A stretch of 64,000 bases of DNA from Cordia subcordata (taxonomy: Eukaryota; Streptophyta; Magnoliopsida; Boraginales; Cordiaceae), in the NCBI GenBank assembly GCA_028554755.1, contig JAPTOF010000024.1:3038001-3102000 (forward strand), written 5' to 3'. The position numbers were made by a program, and so were the translations under genes. A model generated the notes under the pieces. That model had not been told where the DNA came from. It searched no databases and saw nothing but the letters and a program-made list of their open reading frames with translations. Positions 46,980-56,989 of this stretch are shown here, in pieces (position 1 is the first letter of the stretch; every line of letters starts with the position of its first letter).

Positions 46980-48240
46980 GTCGGGACAAGGAAGTGAGAT
47001 ATGGAAAAAGTCCATCAAGCTCTTCAACGTTACTTCCATCATGACTTGCCTCTCATCCATGTTGACTTGCCTCTCTTTGATATTCCGTATGTCATCTTTC
47101 ATTTCCATGATGACTTCCTTAAGTGTAGGCATTCTCTGGTTTCTTGAGGCTCCACTTGCATGAGTATATTATGTTCCAAAATCCTCCATTGAGCTTCTCA
47201 TACCAGTAGCAACTTCTTTTTCTTCTTGGACATCTCCTCTTGTAATCCTTTGTTGTTCCACATTTCTTATTTCTTGATCTTCCTCCATTGCATCCTCATT
47301 TGCTACATTCCTTGGAACCAAGTTGTCACACATTTCTCTAGTTATATAGGCTTGGTCAAATGTTGAAAGGTTCTTAAAATCTCCTTCCCAAATGTAATTA
47401 CCTTGATATTTGTAATACTTTAATTTCCACATAGCATTCAAACCAAACTTTATATAACGTGACAGTGGAATTCCAACTCTTTCCCTAATAGCATCAAATC
47501 TCTAAAACATAGTTGTCAAAGTCATCCCATAAGGTAATGCAATACCTATCACGCTCGCTTGACACATATGGCTCAAAATAATTGTAGGCAAGTGAATTTT
47601 CTTCCCAAGATGCATTTGATACATAACCATAGCTTCTTGTGTCTCAATAGTGTCACATTTGTAACTTTTAGGCACAATGTTGTGCTTCACAAAGTTAAAG
47701 AAAACTTTCTTTTACATAGGAAACTGAAGGGCTTTCGGCAATTCTTTATAAATTGGTTCTCCAACCACACCTTTCTACAAGTAGTTTCTAACATTGCTTT
47801 CAAAGTTCTCATCAATATCTCTAGGAAACCTATTTGCATTATATGCTTTAAAAGCTCTATGAGATGTAGGCAAGTTGAAACTTTCACTAATCAATTTTTC
47901 AAATAATGGATATACGAAGGCTTTGTGAATATTTTTGGACATAATGCAATCGTCCATCCATATTTGAGATTTTATCATCTCTATGAACTCAAAATCCATC
48001 AACTCATATGTGTCAATGTTCTCTAATTGATAAAATCCACTTCAAGTACCTTGCTACATTCTTGCTCAAATGGTTTTAAGGACTTGCCATCACCTTTTTT
48101 TCTCTTCTCACCTCTTGATGATTGACCTTTTTCCGTTGTCGATTTTGATTGATAAAGATGGAGAATATGTGGTGGATTTGATGAAAAATGGGTTGGAAAA
48201 CTCTTTGATCAGAAGATTTTTATGATAGAATAGGGTTTTA
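46980..48240 (-). pseudogene. Extra ORF region after pol (Sirevirus env-like position)
   Basis: Between the pol stop (48607) and the 3' LTR, open frames line up on the minus strand. A basic N-terminal stretch (GQSSRGEKKKGDGKSLKPFE, about 48,110-48,050) is followed by 48002-47775 (DFEFIEMIKSQIWMDD), then 47700-47500 with VMYQMHLGKKIHLPTIILSH and ALPYGMTLTTMF, and 47441-47169, which ends in an acidic tail. The LPxxILSHM...LPYGMLLTxxF pattern occurs in plant transposon-associated proteins of unknown function. Its position matches the additional ORF of Sireviruses, but I see no transmembrane segment or cleavage site that would make it a real envelope protein. At least four stops or frame changes are present. 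Function is unknown. Confidence 0.55.
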
Positions 48241-48606
48241 TGAGGGAGGAAACATGTATGGAGGAAATATGAAAAGGTAGGAGTGAAATAGAATTTGAAA
48301 AATTACTAATTTTGTTTCTACCAACATTGCATCCAGTTGTCCAACACCAGAGAAAGTGACCTTGACAAATGAAAACTACGCCAGACAGAGTATTTCTGAA
48401 ACTTCTTTCCCAGAAGGGGTTTCTGGTAGCCCAAATTAAAGTGAGGGTTCACTCAATAGTGAAAATTTGGTTTTTCAAGGCTTTTGATGAATGCAAATGC
48501 AATGCACATATAATTTCATTTCAACTCACATATTTTCACACAAAAATGCAACAAACATTCATTAAAAAACAACATATTTAATCTCACTCAAACATGCTTC
48601 AAACAT

Positions 48607-51530
48607 CAATAAGTAATATTAATCATACCCAAATTTCTTCTAATCATGCAAAATCTATCTTTATGCAACAATTTAGTGAAAATATCAGCTAGTTGATTAT
48701 TCGTGCTAACAAATTCAAGTTTGATACCACCTTTTGATACATGATCACAAATAAAATGATATCTGATTTCAATGTTCTTAGTTTGTGACTATTGAATAAG
48801 GTTTTTAGTCAAATTAATAGCACTAGTATTATCACAATAAACACGAGTATGTTCAAAGTTAAGTCCATAATCATGTCAATTTTATTTCATCCAAAGTACT
48901 TGTTTAACACAATTACCTGCGGCAATGTATTCCACTTTAGTTATGGTTGTTGCAACACTATTTTATTTCCGACTTGACCACAAAACTAATGATTGACCAA
49001 GAAATTGGCAACTTCCACTTGTACTTTTTTTATCAACTTTGCATTCAAGAAAGTTCGCATCAAAATATCTTATATGCTCAATAGATGTGTCATCTAAATA
49101 CCAAAAACCAAGATTAGTAGTACCTTTAAGATGTCAAAAAATATGTTTCACGGCATTTAGATGGGATTCTTTGGATGAGGATTGAAATCGAGCACATAAG
49201 CAAACGGTAAACATAATATCCGGTCTAGAGATGTCAAGATATAACAAACTACCAATCATACCTCTAAACCTTTTTGCGTTTACCAATTTACTTTTCTTAT
49301 CTTTGTCAAGCTTTGTAGATGGGCTCATTAGTGTAACGATTTTCTTCACATATTCTAAACCAAAGTTTTTGAGTAGTTCTTTGATATTTTTGGTTTGATT
49401 TATGAAGATTCCATTCTTCATTTGCTTGATTTGTACTCCGAGGAAGAAATTTAATTTTCCCATCATACTCATCTCAAATTTTTGGTGCATGCTTTTTGCA
49501 AAATTCTCGCACAAAGCCATGTTAGTAACACCAAAAATGATATCATCAACATATATTTGCACTAGTAGTAAATGATTGCCATCATATTTGATAAATAAAG
49601 TGGAATCTAATTTCTCTCCTTTGACACCTTTTCACACAAGAAATCAACTTAAATGTTCATACCATGCACATAGGGGCTTGCTTTAAACCATACAAAGCTT
49701 TTTCCTATTTATAAACATAGTTTGGAAATTTAGAATCCTCAAATCCCAGAGGTTGTTTAACAAATATTTCTTCTTTGGTAAGCCATTCAAAAATGCACTT
49801 TTAACATCCATTTGATACAATTTTAAAGTCATGTAGCATGCAAAAGCACGTAGCATATGAATAAACTCAAGTTGTGCAATGGGTGCATATGTTTTATCAT
49901 AATCAATGCTTTTCTCTTGATTATGTCCTTGGGCAACCGATCTAGCTTTATTTTGAACAATATTCCCACTTTCATCAAGTTTATTTCTAAACACCCATTC
50001 AATACGAATAATGGATTAATTAGTTGGTCTCTCAACAAGTTTCCACACTTTGTTTCTTTCAAGTTGATTCCATTCTTCTTGCATAGCAAGAATCCAATCA
50101 TTATCACGTAAACTATCCATTGGCTTTATGCATAAATATATGATTTCGATGATAAGAAATCAAGGAAGCTTTTGTTTATCAAGTGTGTTGATTCTAATTT
50201 GTTTATTTACTTAAATACACACTTGTTTGGCTTTGGATTGATTGTTTACATCTTTATATAGTAAATATTTTTGCATAATTTTTATAAGTGAAAAATTGGC
50301 TTATTGTTTTGGTGCATTAAATGTAAATTGAATATGTTTATAAATGTGATGAATTAACATGGATATCTTAAATTGGATTGATTGAGATATTTGTTTATAG
50401 ATATGTTGAAATTAGATTGATTGTGATTGGATATTTGAATGTTGATATTATATGGTTTGCAATTAATGTTTTGATGATGAAAATAAAAGATTAGTCATGA
50501 TTCATAATGATTATGTGGAATGAATAAACTTTCAAATATTGATGAATGAGATAAAGGGTTATGGATGAAAATATTGAATAAATGAGTTTTTGATAAATTA
50601 TATAAATTACTTAAAATTCAATGAATGGATTTTCCTATGGATTGAATGCGTCAGAAAGATTATATGTGGATTATTCATTATTGATGAGCTATGTTTTTAC
50701 AAAGTATAATCTTATGGAAGCTTGTAAAAAAGCTCGTGGATTTGAAGATAAAAGGTGGATGTCCTTCTCATTTTGCACTCTCTAGCAAAACTTCGAAAAT
50801 TTATTGAAGATTTCACTTTTTGACACAAAAAAAAATTACTAAGTGTATCTAGTATAATCATCAACAATAACAAACACATAGCATGCACTGTCAAAACTAT
50901 TAACATTCATCGGTCCAAATAAATCTATATGAACAAGTTCCAGAGCTTTAGTGGTAACAACTCTATTAATTGGTTTAAAACTAACTTTATGTTGTTTACC
51001 AGGTTCATAAGCATCACATAGAATATCTTTCACCTATTTCACATTGGGTAATCCATCAACAAGGTTCTTTTTATTCAATTTCATAAGCAAATCTAAAGCA
51101 TGTCCTAAACATCTATGCCAAAGCCACATATTATCATCAATAATGGATAAGCATTTAACATTTTGGCATACAAGATCATAGAAGTCACACACATACACAT
51201 CGTTCACATGATGAGCAATAAACTCATTATTTCCATCTTTCATCACACAACATCTATTAGACTTGAAAGTCACATCAAAATCATTATTACACAATTGACT
51301 CACAAAAAGTAAATTGAATTTCAAACCTTCTACATAAAGCACATCCTTGATGGTGATTGATCATTCGATTCCAATGCTTCATTTTCCAAATATTCTTTCT
51401 TTTGAAGTATCTCTAAAAGTAGCTTCAACACCTATTGCTTTCTTCAAATCTATGAACAATTAAGCATTTTCCGTCATATGCTTAGAACACTCACTATCCA
51501 ATATCTACTGAGTGCTAAGCTTATTTTCCT
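48607..51530 (-). pseudogene. pol: Sirevirus-like pol relic
   Basis: The protease site reads ILDSECSKHMT (normally DSGCSRHMT) near 51,500. GAG-pre-integrase WLWHRCLGHA is near 51,120, with a CDAYEPGK zinc half (normally CDACxxGK) at 51,015. Integrase: LELVHIDLFGP with the first Asp (50,930) and VIVDDYTRYT; then ECKMRRTSTF near 50,750, after which similarity stops. About 560 bases of unrelated sequence (50,140-50,700) replace the end of integrase and the linker. RT resumes at 50,135 (DNDWILAMQEEWNQLERNK) with LYQMDVKSAFLNG and QIYVDDIIFG (49,530-49,560). RNase H runs to the stop at 48607, with YCDNTSAINL and NNQLADIFTK. Several stops and frameshifts are present. Confidence 0.85.
50140..50700. 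other. Unexplained AT-rich segment replacing part of pol
   Basis: It lies where the integrase C-terminus and RT linker should be. It contains many GATTGATTG- and GAATGATT-like words and no recognisable domain on either strand. It could be an insertion with flanking deletion or filler from a repair event. Confidence 0.5.
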
Positions 51531-53259
51531 ATAAAAAAAGAAATCATTTGGGTTTATGTATCTAATTTTTGTTGGCTCCTTTAGTTCCTTTCATAGCCCA
51601 TTTAGGTCTTTTCCACTCCGACACAAGTGTTCCCAATTCACATAACTTTTTCACTTTACATCTAATAGAGGTATGATCTCTCTTTTCATAATAAGTACAC
51701 ATGACATGTGAATGACTTTTGCTCACAAATTTCAAATCATATGTCCCATAAGATGTAGATGCATTGCTACTTGAAGAACTTTTAATAGAAGTGCTTTAGT
51801 GAAAAATTTTGGATGTAGATGGGCCAAAACCAATACCTTCTTTTCCAAAAGCCTTTTGAGAACCAAACAAAACATCAAGAGTTTATTTGCCTTTGGTAAA
51901 TTTTTCAACAACCTTTTTCAAATCCTCATTTTCTTTTCTCAAATAAGAAACTCAATCTTCCGAAGGCAAATATTTTCCAAAGGCATCCGTGAAAACATCA
52001 ATTTCATTTTTCAAATTTTAATTTTCAAGTTTCAAAGCATGATTTTCACTTTGAAGATCCTTAATTTGCTTTTTGAACTCTTTGTTTTTCTCAAACATTT
52101 TAGAAAGATTGTCACGTAGTTCAAATGCAATATGATGCCATTCATCTTTACTAATCTCATCTTCATAAGAAAGTAAAGGACTATTATGACTAGATGAGCT
52201 AGGAGAATCGATACTTACCTCACTTCTAGCCATGAAGCACACATAATTTGCCAATTACTTTTGATCTCTGTCACTTCCTGTTTTATCACTTGAATTAGCT
52301 TTATCCCAAGTTGGTTGCATTGCTTTCTTTCCTTTCTTCACAAGCTTGAGGCATTTGATTTTGAAGCGCCCCGACTTTTTACAATTGAAGTAAATCACTG
52401 CTTCATCAATCTTCTCCTTCCTTTCTTTCTTTTTCTGAGGATCTCATTTCTTCATTTTTCTCATCTTCATGAACTTTCTCAAGTTTCTAGCTATCATAGC
52501 CATATCATCATTACTTTTCCCCTATCATCTTCCTCATCATATTCTTCAATAGCCTTGAATGCAAGAGAATTCTTAATTTTCTTTTCTTCCTCATCTCTAA
52601 GCCTTTCTTGATTAGGCACAAGCTCTTTCGTTTCCAAGTTGCAAATCAACTCATGAACCGTCATAGCAGACAAGTTCTTGGACTCTTTAACGGAACTCAC
52701 CTTAGGCTTATAGTCTTTAGGCAAAGCAAGTAGTACCTTTCTATTCAATTCGTCATTTGCGTACTTTTTGCCTAAAGCACTCAAGTCATTGATGATTTTA
52801 GCAAACTGTTGATACATCTCATTAAGTGTTTCACCAAACTTCATCCTAAACATCTCATACTCATGAATTTATAACCCAGTCTTAGTATCTTTCACTTGGG
52901 TAGTACCTTGATATGACATCTTAAGCATGTCCCAGACTTCCTTAGCTGACTCACAATTACAAACCCAACTATGTTCGATCTTATTTAATGTACAATGGAT
53001 AATGTTAAGTACCTCTGAGTTCTTTGTGAGTTTGGCTCTATCTTTGTTGGTCAACTCCTTCTTCTTCTTTGGCATGGTGGTCTCACCATCATTAACTTTT
53101 GTAGGCACATGTGGACCACCTTCAACTAACATCCAAAGCTTGTAGTCAACTGATTGAATGTAAATCTCCATTTGATGTCGCCAAATAGTTGATCCAATCG
53201 AGCCACGTTGGATTGAATGGTGAAAATACTTCATCAAACGTGGAAGATCCGCTTGCCAT
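51531..53259 (-). pseudogene. gag: Sirevirus-like gag relic
   Basis: The ATG at 53259 follows the primer site by about 40 bases; the frame shifts soon after. The N-terminal segment MEIYIQSVDYKLWMLVEGG and QGTTQVKDTK (53,170-52,880) are gag hallmarks. The UBN2 core at 52,853-52,500 includes DLSALGKKYANDELNRKVL and PKVSSVKESKNLS. The zinc knuckle near 52,375 reads YFNCKKSGRFKIKC: the first Cys is Tyr and the His is Arg, so zinc binding is lost. A coiled-coil segment after it (NKEFKKQIKDLQSENHALKL, 52,100-52,020) parallels the gag at 16854-18330. Stops interrupt the linker to protease. Confidence 0.8.
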
Positions 53260-53301
53260 GATAGGACCCCTTACAAGACAATTAGTCTAACATGTAAGAC
53301 T

Positions 53302-53316
53302 AAGCTCTCGATACCA
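53302..53316 (-). promoter_or_regulatory. Primer-binding site, initiator tRNA-Met
   Basis: On the minus strand it reads TGGTATCGAGAGCTT, one substitution from the iMet complement, one base inside the LTR. Confidence 0.88.
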
Positions 53317-53317
53317 C

Positions 53318-54722
53318 TGGTGAGTGGCAAGCTAACTCTAAAGGGGGGTGAATAGAGCTTGAAAAAATCCTTGATTGCGAACTTCAAAAATTCTTTTGTT
53401 ACATTAATTGCAGAAGAGTATTACAAAGTTGAGTAGCGTGATTCAAGCCAAAATCGAAGGACAGAAGAAAATTAAAGAATGCGACAATTTATAGTAGTTC
53501 AGCCACCAAGCCTATATCTACTCCTCGAGTATGCCACTCGAGAAATTCAACAACTCCACCAAGAACCTTGAGCTTTTCAAAAGTTGGGTAAGCTAAAAAA
53601 CCAACCATACAACCTTGATTTCAACCCGAAATCAAGAAACCCACTTGCAATTGTTTTCCAAATTTGAAACCTACAAGGCTAATCTACCCAAATCTCAACT
53701 TTTACAAGATAATAATATTGTAAAGTATAAAGCACAAGTTGGAATTGATAAACAAGACAAGACCTATAGTTGCCTTGAGAAAAGTGAAACACTTCTTGTA
53801 TTGCTCTCTTTGTTCTATTTGCTTATTCAAAACTTTTTAAGTTCTCTTTTCTTGGGTTCTTGTGCTCTCTTTTGAAAACTTGAAGATAGATGATATACAT
53901 ATATATATGCCTCAATTGAAAAATATCTGTTAGACACAATGGTTAAAGTCCAAAAATCAAGATTTTGACTGTTGTGGAAAATCATGATAAAAAATGTACT
54001 AACAACAGCTACTTTCAAGTTAAAATTTTAGACTTTCAGGTGGGCTTTTCTTTGTACCGATACCTCCGCAAAGCTCCCTCGACAAGCTTTAGGTGAGGTA
54101 GATCATGTTCGGTACCTCAACAAGGGCAGAATACAGATAGTTTAGAAACTTCCTGACAGGCAAGGTTGAAAACTTATCCAAAACCTTACGATGTTCAAAA
54201 ACTGTTTTTCAAAAATAACATGATCTATCACCTCACAGACAAGTCTTAAAAACATTTTTCAACAAAAAATCATTTTGAAAAGTATAAAAATATTTTGAGA
54301 AAAAGTTTGGGCATATAATATATAAATTTTAAGCAAAAGAGAGATAGAAGACAAGAAGCAAGGCAATTTTACAACGAAGCATTCTACGACTGCTCCCTTT
54401 ATGTCTTCTATCTCCTTCCTTATGTCACCATACCACTTGATATAAGCAATCTTCAAAGCTCATGGTGTTGGATGTTCATCTCCACGGCATAGGCTTAGCG
54501 TCATTGCTCAAGAACTCAACCAATTCATTGGTAATAATTGAAGCTCACTTGAGTTCACAAAGCAATCATTCACCTTTTGAATTCATATGCCATTCATTCA
54601 TAACTCATAATATATCATTCTTCATCAATCATCGCAAGCATAGCATATGTAATCACATATTCAACAAATAATTTGGTTTTCATCATCAAAACATAAGCAA
54701 TATCATAGCTATAATGTCAACA
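53318..54722 (-). repeat. 5' LTR of the Sirevirus-like element
   Basis: 1405 bases, with inner end TGGTGAGTGGCAAGCTAACT and outer end ATAATGTCAACA. It is collinear with 45545-46496 except for the ~450 bases missing there. Confidence 0.88.
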
Positions 54723-54727
54723 GTCTT

Positions 54728-55100
54728 TAATTTTTTTTCTTTTCCTAAATCAGATTATTTTCTTATTTTATTTTCCTAATTTAATGTTTTATTTAATTAT
54801 TACATATTTCTTATAAAAAAATTATTGGTATTGCGAACTTATCCAAAATTAAGTTTTGCAAAATATATTTATAGTTTTACCATAGTATAGAGTGAAAAAA
54901 TATGATTAGTGATTGACAATAAATAAAGACATTAAAGATATTCATTTTTCTCATGCATCACACTCGGATTATGCTCTAGTTAATTTTTTTTAAAACAAGG
55001 CATGTACTTTCTTTTATATAATATATAGATTCATCAAAAAAATTTAAGTGAGCAACCTACAATATTTTGTATTACAAATATTAAGTTCACCAATCGATAT
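54728..55100. other. AT-rich spacer, nothing recognised
   Basis: AT-rich sequence with no domain-bearing frame or LTR landmark. Confidence 0.5.
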
Positions 55101-55560
55101 TTGTTATAAAATTTTAATTACTCGCAAGTACAGGAATAGTATGACATTATAGTTTAGGAAAATACAAGGTCAATCCCCCAAGGATTTGTTTTGTGAAGAT
55201 TAAGTTTTAGACAAATATTAAAATTTCTTAATATAACTATATTTGATTGATATAGGAAAATAATAAAATAAAATAAATGTCAAGAATGGAAATTAAGACT
55301 GAAGCAATAAGGAAAAGCAATTAATATAAACTACTTACATAGAAATAAGAAACTAATTCTAGAATTAAAGCAATTAAGTAACTAAGCTAAATAAATTAAG
55401 TATACACATAGAATCTGATGCGTGGGTGATAAAAATAGAGTAACAACATGCATTACTCTTCCAAATTATTGTGCCAACTACATACATTGATAACAGAAAG
55501 TATTTGGGTGATAAAATTAAAAACATCTAGTATTACTCTTGAAACAATGAATACTAATTT
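55101..55560 (-). repeat. Possible diverged Tat-type LTR fragment
   Basis: ACTCGCAAGTACAGGAATAG followed by CAAGGTCAATCCCCCAAGG parallels the start of the minus-oriented Tat-type LTRs (CCCACAAGTGCACGGGTC, then GAGGTCGAATCTACAGGGAG). The remaining sequence is too diverged to place its end. Confidence 0.4.
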
Positions 55561-55595
55561 AAAAAAAAAAAAAAACAATAAGGATCTTTTTTTTT
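55561..55595. repeat. Poly-A / poly-T tracts
   Basis: A run of about 16 A, then 15 bases later a run of about 13 T. It adjoins the SINE-like copy 3, for which the T-run is in the position of its A-rich tail. Confidence 0.7.
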
Positions 55596-55614
55596 TTCTC
55601 CCTAAACCCCCACC

Positions 55615-55705
55615 TCTTCTCCCTTATGAAATTTGAACTTTAGACCTCACTTCTGAGAAGATGTTGTCTTAACCACTTGTGCTACCCCTAATCCCAGCAA
55701 CACCA
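55615..55705 (-). repeat. tRNA-derived SINE-like copy 3
   Basis: On the minus strand GGGGTAGCACAAGTGGTTAA is the best-preserved A-box-like segment of the three copies. GAAGTGAGGTCTAAAGTTCA leads into the B-box position. The T-tract to its left would be its tail. Confidence 0.55.
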
Positions 55706-56985
55706 GGATCTTTATATAAAATTAACCCTAATCTTATAAGGAATCGTAAAGAAAGGTCCAATACAACTTTTAACTCCTATTTTCCTTGACTGAAAATTGT
55801 ATGTGTGTAGAAATTACTTGACCTGTTACCGCCAAGTTACTATAGTAAGTTAACTATAAGATATGTAGAATTGCATATGAAAGTACATCACTTTGCTGCA
55901 TCAACCTATGGTGTGATAAACATAATAAAAAGCTTTGTAACTTAAAATTAAGGAAAGAAGTTAAACACTTGACCTTTCATAGTTGGTTAGTTCATAAAAT
56001 TGTTTGTCGTTATTTTCTTTCTAATAATGATAAATTATTTTTCAATGCAACTATATACATTAAACACAAATTTTGTGAAAAAATATGTTCTAATGTATCT
56101 TTCAAGTTGGTCAAACATCAAAATACATATAACTACAATAGTAACTCTTTTCAACCAAGCCACATTTTGTAGCTAGATGACTAATCTAAGAAAATGAGGA
56201 ATTTTTAAAAAAATATTACGTTTGTTATTCTTCATTACGAAAATATTATAGTTTTTTAAACGTTTTTGAAAATATTATGAAGGTGTTTAAGGAGCACAAT
56301 GGAAACACCGCAAGCATTCAACAAATGCTTCTGTCACTTGCTGAACACCAAAAGCCCTTGGAAAATACCCGTGACACTTGGGTAACACTTCAACTTGTAT
56401 CATACATTAAGGAGTGCAAGGGATGCCAAGAAGCGTCCAAGAGATGTCAAAAAGTGTCTGGGAGACGCCGAAGCATTTGTTAAACTCTAAAAAGCTTTTG
56501 CCAAATAGCACAAAGCTTTCGTTTGACGCTATACAGCTTTTGGCACCCTTAAATGTGTTTGGCCAATGCAAAAGAAAGGGAAAAAGATTCCCCAAGTGTC
56601 TAGCAAAACCTTGATCTTTCCCTATAAATTCCCTATGCCTATCCACCTTTCCTGTACCTTTTTGTGATTTCAATTTATTTTGTTTATATTGCCTCAAATT
56701 CTTTTGTTAGCTTTCTCTCAATTTTTTTGGTTTAACAATTTCTCAATTTCATTCACCAACTACTTTTTTATTAAGTCAAATTTCTTTTAGGTTTTACTTG
56801 AATTTTTTAGCCTTATTAACGTTTTTTCAATTTAATGGCCTAAAATTTTTTTATTGCTTCAAACTTTTTCTTTTTGCTTTCTCTTAATTTTTTTGCATCT
56901 AAAATTTTTTTATTGCTTCAAACTTTCCCTTTTTTGCTTTCTTTTAATTTTTTTTGCATTATTCACGGTTTTCCAGATGTCGTCA
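55706..56985. other. Region without recognised genes, upstream of MULE
   Basis: No supported coding sequence. Between 56,270 and 56,600 it contains loosely repeated words around GGAAACACC/GAAGCATTTG, and between 56,690 and 56,960 a T-rich stretch with two similar TTTTTTATTGCTTCAAACTT blocks (56,847 and 56,906). This may hold the decayed end of the MULE, but no terminal inverted repeat could be identified. Confidence 0.4.
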
Positions 56986-56989
56986 TCAA

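Larger units (their letters stand above)
45545..54722 (-). mobile_element. Sirevirus-like Ty1/copia element, minus strand, degenerate
   Basis: A 9178-bp element with perfect 5-bp target duplications GTCTT (45540-45544 and 54723-54727). On the minus strand: 5' LTR 54722-53318, iMet primer site, gag, pol in copia order, an extra 3' ORF region, polypurine tract and 3' LTR 46496-45545. The RNase H tail, the gag with post-knuckle coiled coil and the ORF after pol fit the Sirevirus lineage. Coding regions are broken throughout. The LTRs differ mostly by one large deletion in the 3' copy. Confidence 0.88.

Noticed and set aside
46497..48240. Genuine envelope gene
   Set aside because: Position matches the Sirevirus env-like ORF, but no signal peptide, transmembrane segment or cleavage motif is visible and the frames are broken.
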